Of a DNA stretch of 64,000 bases, positions 27,341 through 35,323 are shown in pieces (positions within the stretch are counted from its first letter, which is position 1; each line of letters starts with the position of its first letter). The DNA is taken from positions 186,001-250,000 of the forward strand of contig CAVWIZ010000002.1 in NCBI GenBank assembly GCA_963755195.1. Reading direction: 5' to 3'. Made by a program: the position numbers and the translations under genes. The notes beneath the pieces were generated by a model. That model made no database searches. It had not been told where the DNA came from and worked only from the letters and a program-made list of their open reading frames with translations. This stretch comes from CAVQJU01 sp963755195 (GTDB taxonomy: Bacteria > Acidobacteriota > Vicinamibacteria > Vicinamibacterales > CAVVIG01).

Positions 27341-27690
27341 GGGACGACTCCTCCGGAGACGACCGTCGCTGCTGGCGCACCGGCTGCGCCACATCCTCGG
27401 GTCGATAGCGATTCAGAAGCCGCTGCAGCGCACTCTCCGACGTGGGGAGCGCTTGCCCGCCCCGGAGCGCCTCGAGCTCCGCGGCGCCCCGTCTCCAGCC
27501 GGCTGTCCACTCCCGCGCGGGGCCGCCAGTGAGCGGATTCGTCCAAATCGGACGACCCAGCCAGAATGCCTCGCGTCCGGCCGCTTCTGGTTCCTGTTCG
27601 TTGTGCAAGCGGGCAGTCTGTGGTCTCGACGGCCGCCAGCTGGGACAGATCAGTCGGTCGCGGCGGTCGAGTCTCGGACGGGTCTGACAT
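27327..27690 (-). CDS. Hypothetical protein (one indel)
   Basis: First gene of the small reverse operon. Codon bias supports the ATG at 27690 (MSDPSETRPPRPTDLSQLA) for about 30 residues, after which the other frame is coding: EAAGREAFWLGRPIWTNP, GWRRGAAELEALRGGQALP and a Ser/Glu-rich end. A one-base shift at about 27600 joins them. Soluble, about 121 residues, no known domain. Confidence 0.45.
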
Positions 27691-27910
27691 GGCACGGCAC
27701 CTCGCGCGAATGTTGGGGAGCCATCATTCTAGTCGCGGGGCGGCAGGCCGTGGCCGGAAGCGTCTCAGAACGGCCTCACGGCGTCGCTTGCCGGCGACAA
27801 GCCGTTTCGGTGGCCGGTACCGGTGGCCGGTGGGCGGTGGCGGTGGTCGGCGGCTGGCGGTCGGTGGCCGGACGCTGCGCAACTTATTTGTTGCGCGGCA
27901 GCGAATCGGA

Positions 27911-28543
27911 TCAGAACAGTTGGATTTGCGCGAGTCGATCGTGGAAGACGAGCGCCGCCGCCAGGCCTCCGAGCCCCATGCAGGCGATGAACATGGCCAC
28001 GTACGCCGTCCGCGTCACGATCATCCCGAACGTGGACGTGCCGCCAGCAGCCGTCTGGTCCTGATCGTCGTCGGAGGTGCATCTCCTCGGGCGCCGGCGG
28101 AACACTCTCGGGGATGCCGAGCTCGTCTGCCACCGAGGCTCCGCGGCTGCGGCTGGCCAGATGATCCAGATCGTCGAGAGTGGTTCCGAGCCGCTCGAAG
28201 AAGGCCGGATCGCTGGACATCGACTCAGGCAGCGCGACGCTGGCGGCATCTTCGCGCGGCTGACGAACGAAAGATGGAGTCGGGGATGGAGTCGAGGAGA
28301 GCATCGGGGACGGCGGTCTGGAACGGGGACGTCGGCACGCGACCGGCTCGGAGACGGACCGACAGGGTGTGGGGCCGGCGACATCTCCCGAAGACGACGA
28401 AGCAGGCGAGTGGGCTGTGGCTGATCGCTGGCGGGTGGTGCGGCCGGAAGCGGTTCGAGGTCGATCAGGCCCCGGTCCAGCTCGTCCAGCTCCACTCCGA
28501 CGGCGGGGTCATCGACGAACGACTGCGGCGACGACGTCTGTGT
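27911..28543 (-). CDS. Pro-rich protein with C-terminal TM segment (several indels)
   Basis: Coding bias runs from just after the RodZ-like gene stop to 27911, but in changing frames. The segments are VGVELDELDRGLIDLEPL (about 28490), ADVPVPDRRP, then MSSDPAFFERLGTTLDDLD (about 28210) in another frame, and finally SDDDQDQTAAGG with a TM helix VAMFIACMGLGGLAAALVF and end LAQIQLF. Breaks are near 28300 and 28080; at the latter one extra C explains the shift. The start is not determinable. A cytoplasmic, disordered N-terminal part with one membrane anchor is likely. Possibly co-transcribed with 28552-29235. Confidence 0.4.
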   Translation of the reverse strand, partial: TQTSSPQSFVDDPAVGVELDELDRGLIDLEPLPAAPPASDQPQPTRLLRRLREMSPAPHPVGPSPSRSRADVPVPDRRPRCSPRLHPRLHLSFVSRAKMPPASRCLSRCPAIRPSSSGSEPLSTIWIIWPAAAAEPRWQTSSASPRVFRRRPRRCTSDDDQDQTAAGGTSTFGMIVTRTAYVAMFIACMGLGGLAAALVFHDRLAQIQLF

Positions 28544-28551
28544 GCACGCGA

Positions 28552-29235
28552 CTACTTTTGACGTTCCTGACGACCGCCGGAATCCGTCGCCAGGACCCCG
28601 TTGAGCGAACCGTCGAACGAGGGCGCGTCGCTCTTGCGACGCAGCGGCAGACGCGCGGAAAGATACGTCCCCACGGCGAGGGCGCCGAGGGTACGGCCGA
28701 GCAGTACGGCGTTCACGCTGTAATAGAGGAGCGCGATCACCGCGAGCAAGATCCACCGGTCGTGCAGCCCGAACGCGGCGGCAATCGCACCGATCAGCGA
28801 GACGATGGCGAGGTCGATGCCGGCGGCAATGCATCGCACCCGCGGCGAGTCCATCGACCATCGCACGATAGCCGCTTCTCTTTTGGCACGCCGATCGTCG
28901 CCGGCCGCCGGCATGGGATCGTCGTTCCACACCAGCTCATGCCCGACGATGGCCGCCTGTTCTCTGAGCACCCGTTCGGAGCGTCGATCGCCCTGCGGGA
29001 ACAAGCGGCAGAACTCTTCGACGGTGGAGCCGGGATCGACGCCGATCGCCCGCGCGTATTCACGCACGTACGCGCGCGCGTAGATGCCGGTCGGCCAACG
29101 CGCGAAGTCGTTGCGCTCCATCGCCGCCCAGAGATCGACGCTCACTTTCGTGCGAAAGCTGATCTCTTCGAGCGCGATACCGCGCTTTACCCGTGCCCGT
29201 CGGAGATCGGGTCCGAAGGCTTGTCCGGCGCTCAT
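28552..29235 (-). CDS. RodZ-like HTH fused to RDD membrane domain
   Basis: Protein of 227 residues. Residues about 1-75 form the RodZ/HTH_25 helix-turn-helix: FGPDLRRARVKRGIALEEIS, SVDLWAAMERNDFARWPTGIYARAYVREYARAIG and FCRLFPQ. Residues about 130-210 form an RDD-family membrane module: RCIAAGIDLAIVSLIGAIAA, two or three helices, LGRTLGALAVGTYL. The ATG at 29235 begins the HTH directly; a longer frame to 29271 is rejected. RodZ links MreB to the wall machinery in other bacteria, where the HTH is followed by a single TM, so this RDD pairing is unusual. The target is unknown. Confidence 0.8.
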   Translation of the reverse strand: MSAGQAFGPDLRRARVKRGIALEEISFRTKVSVDLWAAMERNDFARWPTGIYARAYVREYARAIGVDPGSTVEEFCRLFPQGDRRSERVLREQAAIVGHELVWNDDPMPAAGDDRRAKREAAIVRWSMDSPRVRCIAAGIDLAIVSLIGAIAAAFGLHDRWILLAVIALLYYSVNAVLLGRTLGALAVGTYLSARLPLRRKSDAPSFDGSLNGVLATDSGGRQERQK

Positions 29236-29399
29236 GGTTTGGATAGGACATTCGCAAGAAAGCCTCCACATTTCGGGAGGTTGGGGGTCGCCGCAAAGCC
29301 TTCAGCCCCATGAACTAGCTGTGAGGGCCAGTTTTTACCTCAACCGGCCAAACGTCCTATTTCGCACCAGGCGATTACGAATTTCGTAGGAGGGCGTCC

Positions 29400-31298
29400 T
29401 CAACTTTCGCCGTCAGCGGAGAGGCCCCGGAGGACGTCCGAGACCTTCACGAACGCATCGACGACCGCCGGATCGAAGTGAGTACCGCTGCCTTTGACGA
29501 TGACGGCCACGGTGTCGTCGTGCGACATCGGCTGTTGATAGAGCCGCCGGTTCAGGACGGCGTCGTACACGTCAACGAGCGCCATCAGCCTTCCGGCAAT
29601 GGGAATCTCCGTTCCGCGCAGACCTTGTGGATAGCCCGTGCCATCCCACTTTTCGTGGTGCGTGTACACGATGTCCTTGGCCATCGCCAGAACCGCGTCG
29701 CCTTTCGCTCCGGCCTTCAACTCCGCTTTCACGATGACGTCGCGGCCATGCGCCGGATGCTTTCGCATGTCGGCGAGCTCGTCGGCCGTGAGGGCGCCGG
29801 GCTTGTTCAGCACCCGATCTGGCACGCCCACTTTCCCGATGTCGTGGAGTGGCGCCAGGCTGGCGATCAGATCGATTCGCTCGGGCACGAGATACTCGCG
29901 GAACTCCGGCTGCGCGGCGAGCTGTTCGGCGAGGATTTTCATGCAGCGCTCGGTTCGCCGAGAATGCCGGCCCGTCTCGATGTCCCTGACCTCGGTGAGC
30001 GAGAGCAGCGTCTGCACCATCAGTCGCTGCGATGTGTGTTTTTCCTGACCCGCTCTGTCTGCCCGGCCGCGCTCGATCGTGAACTGCGCCGCTGAGATCG
30101 CTGCCAGCACACACACCACGCCAATCGTCGGAAACAGAGGCGACAGAAGGGCGCCGTCGGCTGAAAGCAGCCATGTCGCCCCGGCCCACACAGCTCCCAG
30201 GCAGCCGGCCATGCCGAGCGCGCCCCATCCAAGACCCAACCGGCGGACCAGCAGAATCGCGGCGAGGCCGAACGCGACGACCGACAGCGTCTCGATGGCG
30301 ACGGCGCTCTCGGGACGCCGGATGAAGTCTCGTTGCAGCAGATTGTCCGCGACCGTGGCTTGCACCTCGACGCCGGCAAACAACGTGTCGAACGGTGTGG
30401 CCACGACTTCGCGCGTGCCGAGGGCCGTGGTCCCGACCAGCACGATCTTGCCCTTGAAGGTGTTGGCCGGCGTCCGGCCGCCGAGGACGTCGGCCGCCGA
30501 GACGTAGGGGAAGATGTGTTTCCTGCCGCGATAGCGCAGCAGCAGATTGCTCTTGCCGTCGAGCGGCACGCTCATTCCGTCGACAATCAGCGACGAAGCG
30601 TTGACATTCGAGACGCGCACGGCGATGTCGCGTGCTCCGATGGCCGCGCCAACCGCCGCCAACGCCAGCGCGGGATAGACGCGACCGTTGAACTCCAGCA
30701 ACAGGGGAACACGCCTGAGGATGCCGTCCGGATCAGGAGTCGCGTTCAGAAATCCGGAAGCGCCGGCCGCCTTCGTGAGAAGCGGGAGGCTGCAAATGAC
30801 GCCGGTGGCAGGGAAGAAGGGATCGAAGTCCCCTTGTCCGCTGACGGCGAGCGCAAGCGGGTGCATCACGCACGTGCCGGCATCCCTCAGCACGCCATCG
30901 AACGTCAGCGCATAGCCGACCACCACGCCGCCGGGCCGAAGCGCGCCGGACAGCGCCGCGTCGGTCGCCGCGCTGGTCCCGGCGTACCTGTCCGATTCCG
31001 CGAACACGATATCGAGCGCCACGACGGACGCCCCGAGCTCCCGCAATCGTGTGATCAGGTTGCCGACGATGTCGCGCCGCCACGGCCACTGGCCGATGGC
31101 GGAGAGGCTCCGATCGTCGATATCCACGATGGCCACGCGGCCGTCGGGCGGATGCGTCCGGACGGCACGCACCAACATGTCGTCCACGGCGTGCTCGGCG
31201 CCCGCCACGAACAAGGGCCGGTAGAGAGACAGTACAGTGATGACCACCGTGGGCACCACGCCGCACAGCATGACGAGACGACCGGGTCGAACTGTCAT
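29400..31298 (-). CDS. CHASE2 sensor with HD-GYP phosphodiesterase output
   Basis: Membrane receptor of 632 residues. TM1 at about 10-30, periplasmic CHASE2 domain at about 35-330 (DDRSLSAIGQWPWRRD, DPDGILRRVPLLL, GKIVLVGTTALGTREV), three TM helices at about 340-420, then an HD-GYP domain at about 435-620 with LHDIGKVGVPD, HHEKWDGTGYPQGL and DVYDAVLNRRLYQQ. It should sense an extracytoplasmic cue and hydrolyse cyclic di-GMP. Its start overlaps the OmpA-lipoprotein stop by ATGA at 31295-31298, so the two are coupled. CHASE2 is more often paired with cyclase or kinase outputs; HD-GYP output is a known but less frequent variant. Confidence 0.93.
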   Translation of the reverse strand: MTVRPGRLVMLCGVVPTVVITVLSLYRPLFVAGAEHAVDDMLVRAVRTHPPDGRVAIVDIDDRSLSAIGQWPWRRDIVGNLITRLRELGASVVALDIVFAESDRYAGTSAATDAALSGALRPGGVVVGYALTFDGVLRDAGTCVMHPLALAVSGQGDFDPFFPATGVICSLPLLTKAAGASGFLNATPDPDGILRRVPLLLEFNGRVYPALALAAVGAAIGARDIAVRVSNVNASSLIVDGMSVPLDGKSNLLLRYRGRKHIFPYVSAADVLGGRTPANTFKGKIVLVGTTALGTREVVATPFDTLFAGVEVQATVADNLLQRDFIRRPESAVAIETLSVVAFGLAAILLVRRLGLGWGALGMAGCLGAVWAGATWLLSADGALLSPLFPTIGVVCVLAAISAAQFTIERGRADRAGQEKHTSQRLMVQTLLSLTEVRDIETGRHSRRTERCMKILAEQLAAQPEFREYLVPERIDLIASLAPLHDIGKVGVPDRVLNKPGALTADELADMRKHPAHGRDVIVKAELKAGAKGDAVLAMAKDIVYTHHEKWDGTGYPQGLRGTEIPIAGRLMALVDVYDAVLNRRLYQQPMSHDDTVAVIVKGSGTHFDPAVVDAFVKVSDVLRGLSADGES

Positions 31299-31933
31299 CG
31301 GACTGTGATTTCGACCCGCCGATTGCGGGGTTGGGGCACTTCGTCGGCGGTTGACACCAGCAAGTCGGCCTCGCCGTGAGATGTCACTTCCATGAACGTC
31401 CGATCGAGGCCGGCGCCAAGCAGGAGGCTCCGCACCGTCGTCGCTCGCTTCAGACCAAGCGCCACATTCGTGGGCGCCGGTCCCAAGGTATCGGTGTGCC
31501 CGACGACGAGGACCTCTGGTACCGGCCGGTTCTTGACGGAAGCCAGAATTCGCGGAACGAGTGCGCGACTCTCGGATGTGAGCTCGTCAGAGTCGAAGAG
31601 AAAGTTCAACGTGAAGTGCAGGGGCGCGAGCGGGAGGGCGGCGAGGGCCGCGGCGAAGATGTGCTGCACCTCCGCCTGACTCATCGCGGTGACCGGAGCG
31701 GGCGGCCGATTGGCCGAGAACCTCGTCGAGTCGCGTTCAGACGCGAGCTCCACGGATCCCGATGGATTCGATACGGTGGCGCGCCCAACTACACGGCTGG
31801 CCGGGTCGGGAAGCAGCACGACGAGGTCTTCGCTAGCGCGCTCAGGGGGCCGAACGGTCTTCGACGCGCACGACCACGCAAGCCCGGCGGCCAACGTGGC
31901 CAGCATCACGGCGAGGTATCGGGCGCGATTCAA
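31295..31933 (-). CDS. OmpA-family lipoprotein
   Basis: Outer-membrane-type lipoprotein of about 212 residues. Signal peptide with lipobox-like AWSC (LATLAAGLAWSCASK), a Ser/Pro-rich spacer, then an OmpA-C peptidoglycan-binding domain with LNFLFDSDELTSESRALVP, VLVVGHTDTLGPAPTN and ALGLKRATTVRSLLL. The start is uncertain: a TTG at 31933 overlapping the FecR stop (TTGA) fits coupling, while GTG at 31909 or ATG at 31906 are alternatives. It lies between FecR and CHASE2/HD-GYP genes with four-base overlaps at both ends, implying stoichiometric expression. Confidence 0.88.
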   Translation of the reverse strand: MNRARYLAVMLATLAAGLAWSCASKTVRPPERASEDLVVLLPDPASRVVGRATVSNPSGSVELASERDSTRFSANRPPAPVTAMSQAEVQHIFAAALAALPLAPLHFTLNFLFDSDELTSESRALVPRILASVKNRPVPEVLVVGHTDTLGPAPTNVALGLKRATTVRSLLLGAGLDRTFMEVTSHGEADLLVSTADEVPQPRNRRVEITVR

Positions 31934-32382
31934 ATCGTCCCGACGCGAACGGCCAGCGTCGTTCCGCGTACGCCAAGGATGCCGTTCGGTGTTTCGAGCC
32001 GGATGGAGTCCGGCGCCAGCTTGGCAATGTGTCCCGAGACGTAGGCCGCCACGCCGCGGACCAGCTTCATGACGAGTCCGATCTGGCCTTGAGCGGGCGC
32101 ATACGCGAAGCGGTCCAGTCGCACTTCGCTTCCAGGACCGAGTGACACACGCGTGTCGTCTTTCAGCGTGACTCCGATCCGGCCGTCGGCGCCGGTTCGA
32201 AGCGTGTCGGCTTCGTACACGGCCAGGCCCGCTTGTGCCGGCGTGATGGCGCCGGCCCGGAGGATGAACACCGACCCGGACGCGACCTTGATCCGGCCGG
32301 CGGCCTCGGGCTGCTGGGCGAATCCTGGGGCGGCCGCGAGTATGAGCGCAAGAACGCCGGCGAGAGTGCGACAGTTCATCAT
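31930..32382 (-). CDS. FecR-domain secreted protein
   Basis: Exported protein of 150 residues. Signal peptide MMNCRTLAGVLALILAAAPGFA, then a FecR domain: GRIKVASGSVFILRAG, VYEADTLRTGADGRIGVTLKDDTRVSLGPGSEVRL, YVSGHIAKL and TPNGILGVRGTTLAV. FecR domains act as periplasmic sensors or ligand-binding modules. The ATG at 32382 has GGAAGG upstream; the longer frame to 32559 is unsupported. First gene of the FecR / OmpA / CHASE2-HD-GYP operon; FecR next to CHASE2 receptors is a recurring arrangement in other bacteria. Confidence 0.9.
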   Translation of the reverse strand: MMNCRTLAGVLALILAAAPGFAQQPEAAGRIKVASGSVFILRAGAITPAQAGLAVYEADTLRTGADGRIGVTLKDDTRVSLGPGSEVRLDRFAYAPAQGQIGLVMKLVRGVAAYVSGHIAKLAPDSIRLETPNGILGVRGTTLAVRVGTI

Positions 32383-32587
32383 GGGATCCTTCCGAGCCCT
32401 TGCGTCCTTCACGGAATTGCACGCGGTCACCTCACCCGAATAAGCGACCCGACTAACGTTATCGGCCGCAAATGAGCCGTCGTGTGGCCCGGCAGCCAGA
32501 GACCAGACTGGTACGAACCGCCTGTAGCACTTGCTTCTGCTAAGATCAGGCCCATTCAAGCCGATAAGACATGTCGGAGGATTTCTT

Positions 32588-32761
32588 ATGAAGACGGCCG
32601 CCGTGAATACCCCAGCCAGGCGCCCGGCACGTGCCCCTATGTCGATGCGAACCCCCGAGGCTCAACGTTCAGCGATTGCCGACTTTGAGCGGTGGCAGCG
32701 GCAACGGGTTGTGGTGACGCCACCCGCCGGAATCCGCGTCCGCCCGGGACCATCCCGCTAA
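32588..32761 (+). CDS. Small basic protein
   Basis: Protein of 57 residues starting at an ATG with GGAGG nine bases upstream. Rich in Arg and Pro with AIADFERWQRQRVVVTPP in the middle. No signal peptide, no known family. It lies 19 bases before the secreted-protein gene at 32781 on the same strand. Confidence 0.5.
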   Translation: MKTAAVNTPARRPARAPMSMRTPEAQRSAIADFERWQRQRVVVTPPAGIRVRPGPSR

Positions 32762-32780
32762 CGCCGCGCCTCAGGCGAAC

Positions 32781-33242
32781 ATGTCGAGAATGCTGAGAAT
32801 CCTGACCGTCGTCGGATCTCTCGTCTGCATGTTCGCCGCTGGGGCGCCTGTGGCAATGGCCGCAGAGGACACGCCGCGCGCGGAGCGTGTGAGGAAAGAG
32901 GCGCTCGACGAGCTCGACGGATTCCGGGCCGGCATCGACGATCTCCTGAGCGACGCCGCGCTCTCGCGTGAGCAGGCCCGCTCGATCGACCAGCCGTTCG
33001 ACGGCATGCGCGGCGCGATCAACGCCGATCAATCGAATTTTTTCGCCAGGGCGCTGCTGCGCCTGCTGGCGACGATCAGTACCCTCGAGGACCAGGGCGC
33101 CCTTCCGCCAGGCACTTCCATCTCGGCCCTCGACCTCGCCGCGGACGTCACCGCCAACTTGATCGAGATCGGATTTCTGCCGCGTGATCGCCGCGACGGT
33201 GGGACAGAGGCGATTGACGCCCTTCAACAACAAGCCCAGTAA
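32781..33242 (+). CDS. Secreted protein, unknown
   Basis: Exported protein of 153 residues. Signal peptide MSRMLRILTVVGSLVCMFAAGAPVAMA, then an acidic, mostly helical mature part with RAERVRKEALDELDGFRAGI, ALSREQARSIDQPFDGMRG and a C-terminal DALQQQAQ. No recognised domain. Third-position GC and a clear signal peptide support it as real. Confidence 0.65.
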   Translation: MSRMLRILTVVGSLVCMFAAGAPVAMAAEDTPRAERVRKEALDELDGFRAGIDDLLSDAALSREQARSIDQPFDGMRGAINADQSNFFARALLRLLATISTLEDQGALPPGTSISALDLAADVTANLIEIGFLPRDRRDGGTEAIDALQQQAQ

Positions 33243-33402
33243 AGCCCAGTAGAGCCCGGCAGAGCCAGACGCGGGGTTCGAAAGCCGGGCGTTACAGATT
33301 TGGCACATCCTACGGATTTGGCACGCTCTAAGGTTTCGGGTGTCTGAACCCGATGCTGATCTCAGGAGGCCCGAATCTCCCCGGGATCCCTCCGTGAACA
33401 CC

Positions 33403-34506
33403 ATGCGCATACCTGCCGCAATCCTCGTTGGCGTTGCGATTTTTCTCTGCTCGACCGTCGCGGCCGGCCAATCGCCTGCAGGCGCCGTTCGTGGCGAAGT
33501 GACCGATCGCTCCGGCGGCGTCCTGCCCGGTGTGACGGTGGTGGCGAAGGCCGGCGGTGGCGCGGTCCTGGCGACGGCCGTGACGGACGGCGCCGGAAGC
33601 TATGTCCTCGGTGCTCTGCCGGCGGGCCGAGTCACGCTCTCGTTTCAGCTCGAAGGGTTTGCCGGCGTGGACGTGGCCGTGGTCGTCCGGCCGGGCGTCG
33701 AATCGCGATTGGTCGCGCGCCTGGATCTGGCGCCTTTCGCAGAGACGGTTGTCGTTCGCGCGCCGGCGCCCGTTGACACGCCGGCCCGGGTTGTTCCGCC
33801 GCCGCCCCCGCTTCCCGTGCTGCGGCCGGTCCCCGCCCACGATCGCGCCTCAGTCTGCGGCCCTGCGAAACCCGGCCCGCTTCCAGAGTCGCTCGGGACG
33901 ATCAAGTCGTATCGCGACAACACTCCCGGGGGTCTGTACGCAACGGGCGCGGAGCTCGTGATCGACGGGGGACTGGACGACGGTCTGCTGATAGGGCGAA
34001 ATCTCGTCGTCCGTCGTCACTACGACGTGCGCGGGCCGTCGGGCGCCGACACGGTCGCCGAGCACTCGGCCGGACTGGTGCAGATCGTCGCCGCTCGCGA
34101 GCGATCGTCGGTGGCCGTCGTGGTGTATGCGTGTGACGAGTTGAGGACGGGCGATTTTCTCGCGTCGTTCAAACCGGAACCGATCCGTGCTCCCGATCCG
34201 TTGGGAACCCCGGCCTACTACGATGCGGCCCGGATTCTCTTTACGGATGAGGGGCAGACGCTGGGCGCGCCACGGCGAATGATGGTGATCGACCGGGGAG
34301 CCGAGCGCGGCACGCATGTCGGACAACGCTTCACGCTCTACCGTCAGGGGCGTGCCAACAGACGCGATGTCGTCGGCGACGCGATCGTCGTGGCCGTGCG
34401 GACTGATTCCGCGACGATCCGCATCGACCGCGTCACCGAAGACATCTCGGCTGGCGACTGGGCGGCGCCCCAAACCGCATCCACTGTGGCCCGCCAGCAG
34501 CGATAG
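33403..34506 (+). CDS. Secreted protein with carboxypeptidase-regulatory-like domain
   Basis: Exported protein of 367 residues. Signal peptide MRIPAAILVGVAIFLCSTVAAG, then a CarboxypepD_reg domain at about 25-110: GAVRGEVTDRSGGVLPGVTV, GSYVLGALPAGRVTLSFQLEGF. A Pro-rich linker (VVPPPPPLPVLRP) leads to a C-terminal domain of about 200 residues with two copies of a beta-rich unit (LIGRNLVVRRHYD, THVGQRFTLYRQGR) resembling flagellar-assembly T-family C-terminal or LysM-adjacent barrels. The start is not firmly fixed; GTG at 33394 is possible. The region just upstream contains two direct TGGCAC repeats. Confidence 0.75.
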   Translation: MRIPAAILVGVAIFLCSTVAAGQSPAGAVRGEVTDRSGGVLPGVTVVAKAGGGAVLATAVTDGAGSYVLGALPAGRVTLSFQLEGFAGVDVAVVVRPGVESRLVARLDLAPFAETVVVRAPAPVDTPARVVPPPPPLPVLRPVPAHDRASVCGPAKPGPLPESLGTIKSYRDNTPGGLYATGAELVIDGGLDDGLLIGRNLVVRRHYDVRGPSGADTVAEHSAGLVQIVAARERSSVAVVVYACDELRTGDFLASFKPEPIRAPDPLGTPAYYDAARILFTDEGQTLGAPRRMMVIDRGAERGTHVGQRFTLYRQGRANRRDVVGDAIVVAVRTDSATIRIDRVTEDISAGDWAAPQTASTVARQQR

Positions 34507-34683
34507 TGGGTTGACCGGCGTCGTTGTGTGCACATCTGTTCCAGCAATGCGGCGGACTGACAATCCGTCGTAGGCCCGTCGGACAATAGATGTCACATAC
34601 CCTTGTTCCGGCTGGGCCGATCTCAGACCGCCGTCAGCACGCAAGTCACTCGCGTCAAGTCACTTAACAGAATGTCTTCGGTC

Positions 34684-34699
34684 TGGCATTCCTGTTGCT
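34684..34699 (+). promoter_or_regulatory. Sigma-54 (-24/-12) promoter of the prepilin gene
   Basis: TGGCATTCCTGTTGCT fits the sigma-54 consensus TGGCAYR-N4-TTGCW with the correct GG-to-GC spacing. The predicted start of transcription is near 34710, giving a 5' leader of about 58 bases before the ATG at 34768. Sigma-54 control of pilins is well established in other bacteria. Confidence 0.75.
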
Positions 34700-34767
34700 C
34701 GTTGTACCGCGACACGGCAGGTCCGATGGTTGAGCGTCGTTGTTGACGCCACTTCGGTGAGGGGGCC

Positions 34768-35292
34768 ATGAGGATCCGCAACCAGCACGGCTTCACGCTG
34801 ATCGAGCTTTTGATCGTCGTGGCGATCATCGGCATCATCGCCGCCATCGCGGCGCCCGGATTGCTGCGTGCCCGCATGACGAGCAACGAAGCGTCCGCCA
34901 TCGGGTCGCTGCGCGCCATCAACACTGCCCAGCAGAACTACTCGCAGCTGTGCCGGGGCTATGCACCCGTGCTGACCGAGCTCGGCACGACGGGCGCGGG
35001 GCCGTTCCTCTCGCCCGATCTGAGCCTTCCCGCACCGCCCGTCGCGAAGAGCGGGTACATCATCGATCTGACAACCGGCCTCGGCGCTGCCCCGGTTCCC
35101 CTCCCGCCGATCGGGTGCACGGCGCCGACGACGAACTACTATGCGACGGCCGTGCCCCTGACAGCCGGATCGACCGGCGCCCGCGGGTTCGCGACGAACG
35201 AAACCTACGCCGTCTATCAGAACAACGCGGCGGCAGCCACTGCCCCCACCCAGCCGTTCACAATCGGCGGCAACATCAGCACGATTCAGTAG
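34768..35292 (+). CDS. Type IV pilin-like prepilin
   Basis: Prepilin of 174 residues. Short leader MRIRNQHG, cleavage before Phe (HG|FTLIELLIVVAIIGI), Glu at mature position 5, hydrophobic helix, then APGLLRARMTSNEASAIGSLRAINTAQQNYSQL, the typical acidobacterial/PilA-like sequence. One Cys pair (LCRGY...IGCTAP) may close the C-terminal D-region. It should be processed by a prepilin peptidase and assembled by a type IV pilus or pseudopilus machine not present in this window. A near-consensus sigma-54 promoter precedes it. Confidence 0.93.
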   Translation: MRIRNQHGFTLIELLIVVAIIGIIAAIAAPGLLRARMTSNEASAIGSLRAINTAQQNYSQLCRGYAPVLTELGTTGAGPFLSPDLSLPAPPVAKSGYIIDLTTGLGAAPVPLPPIGCTAPTTNYYATAVPLTAGSTGARGFATNETYAVYQNNAAAATAPTQPFTIGGNISTIQ

Positions 35293-35323
35293 CCCCCACG
35301 TTCGCTTCGCCGATCTCGCAGCG

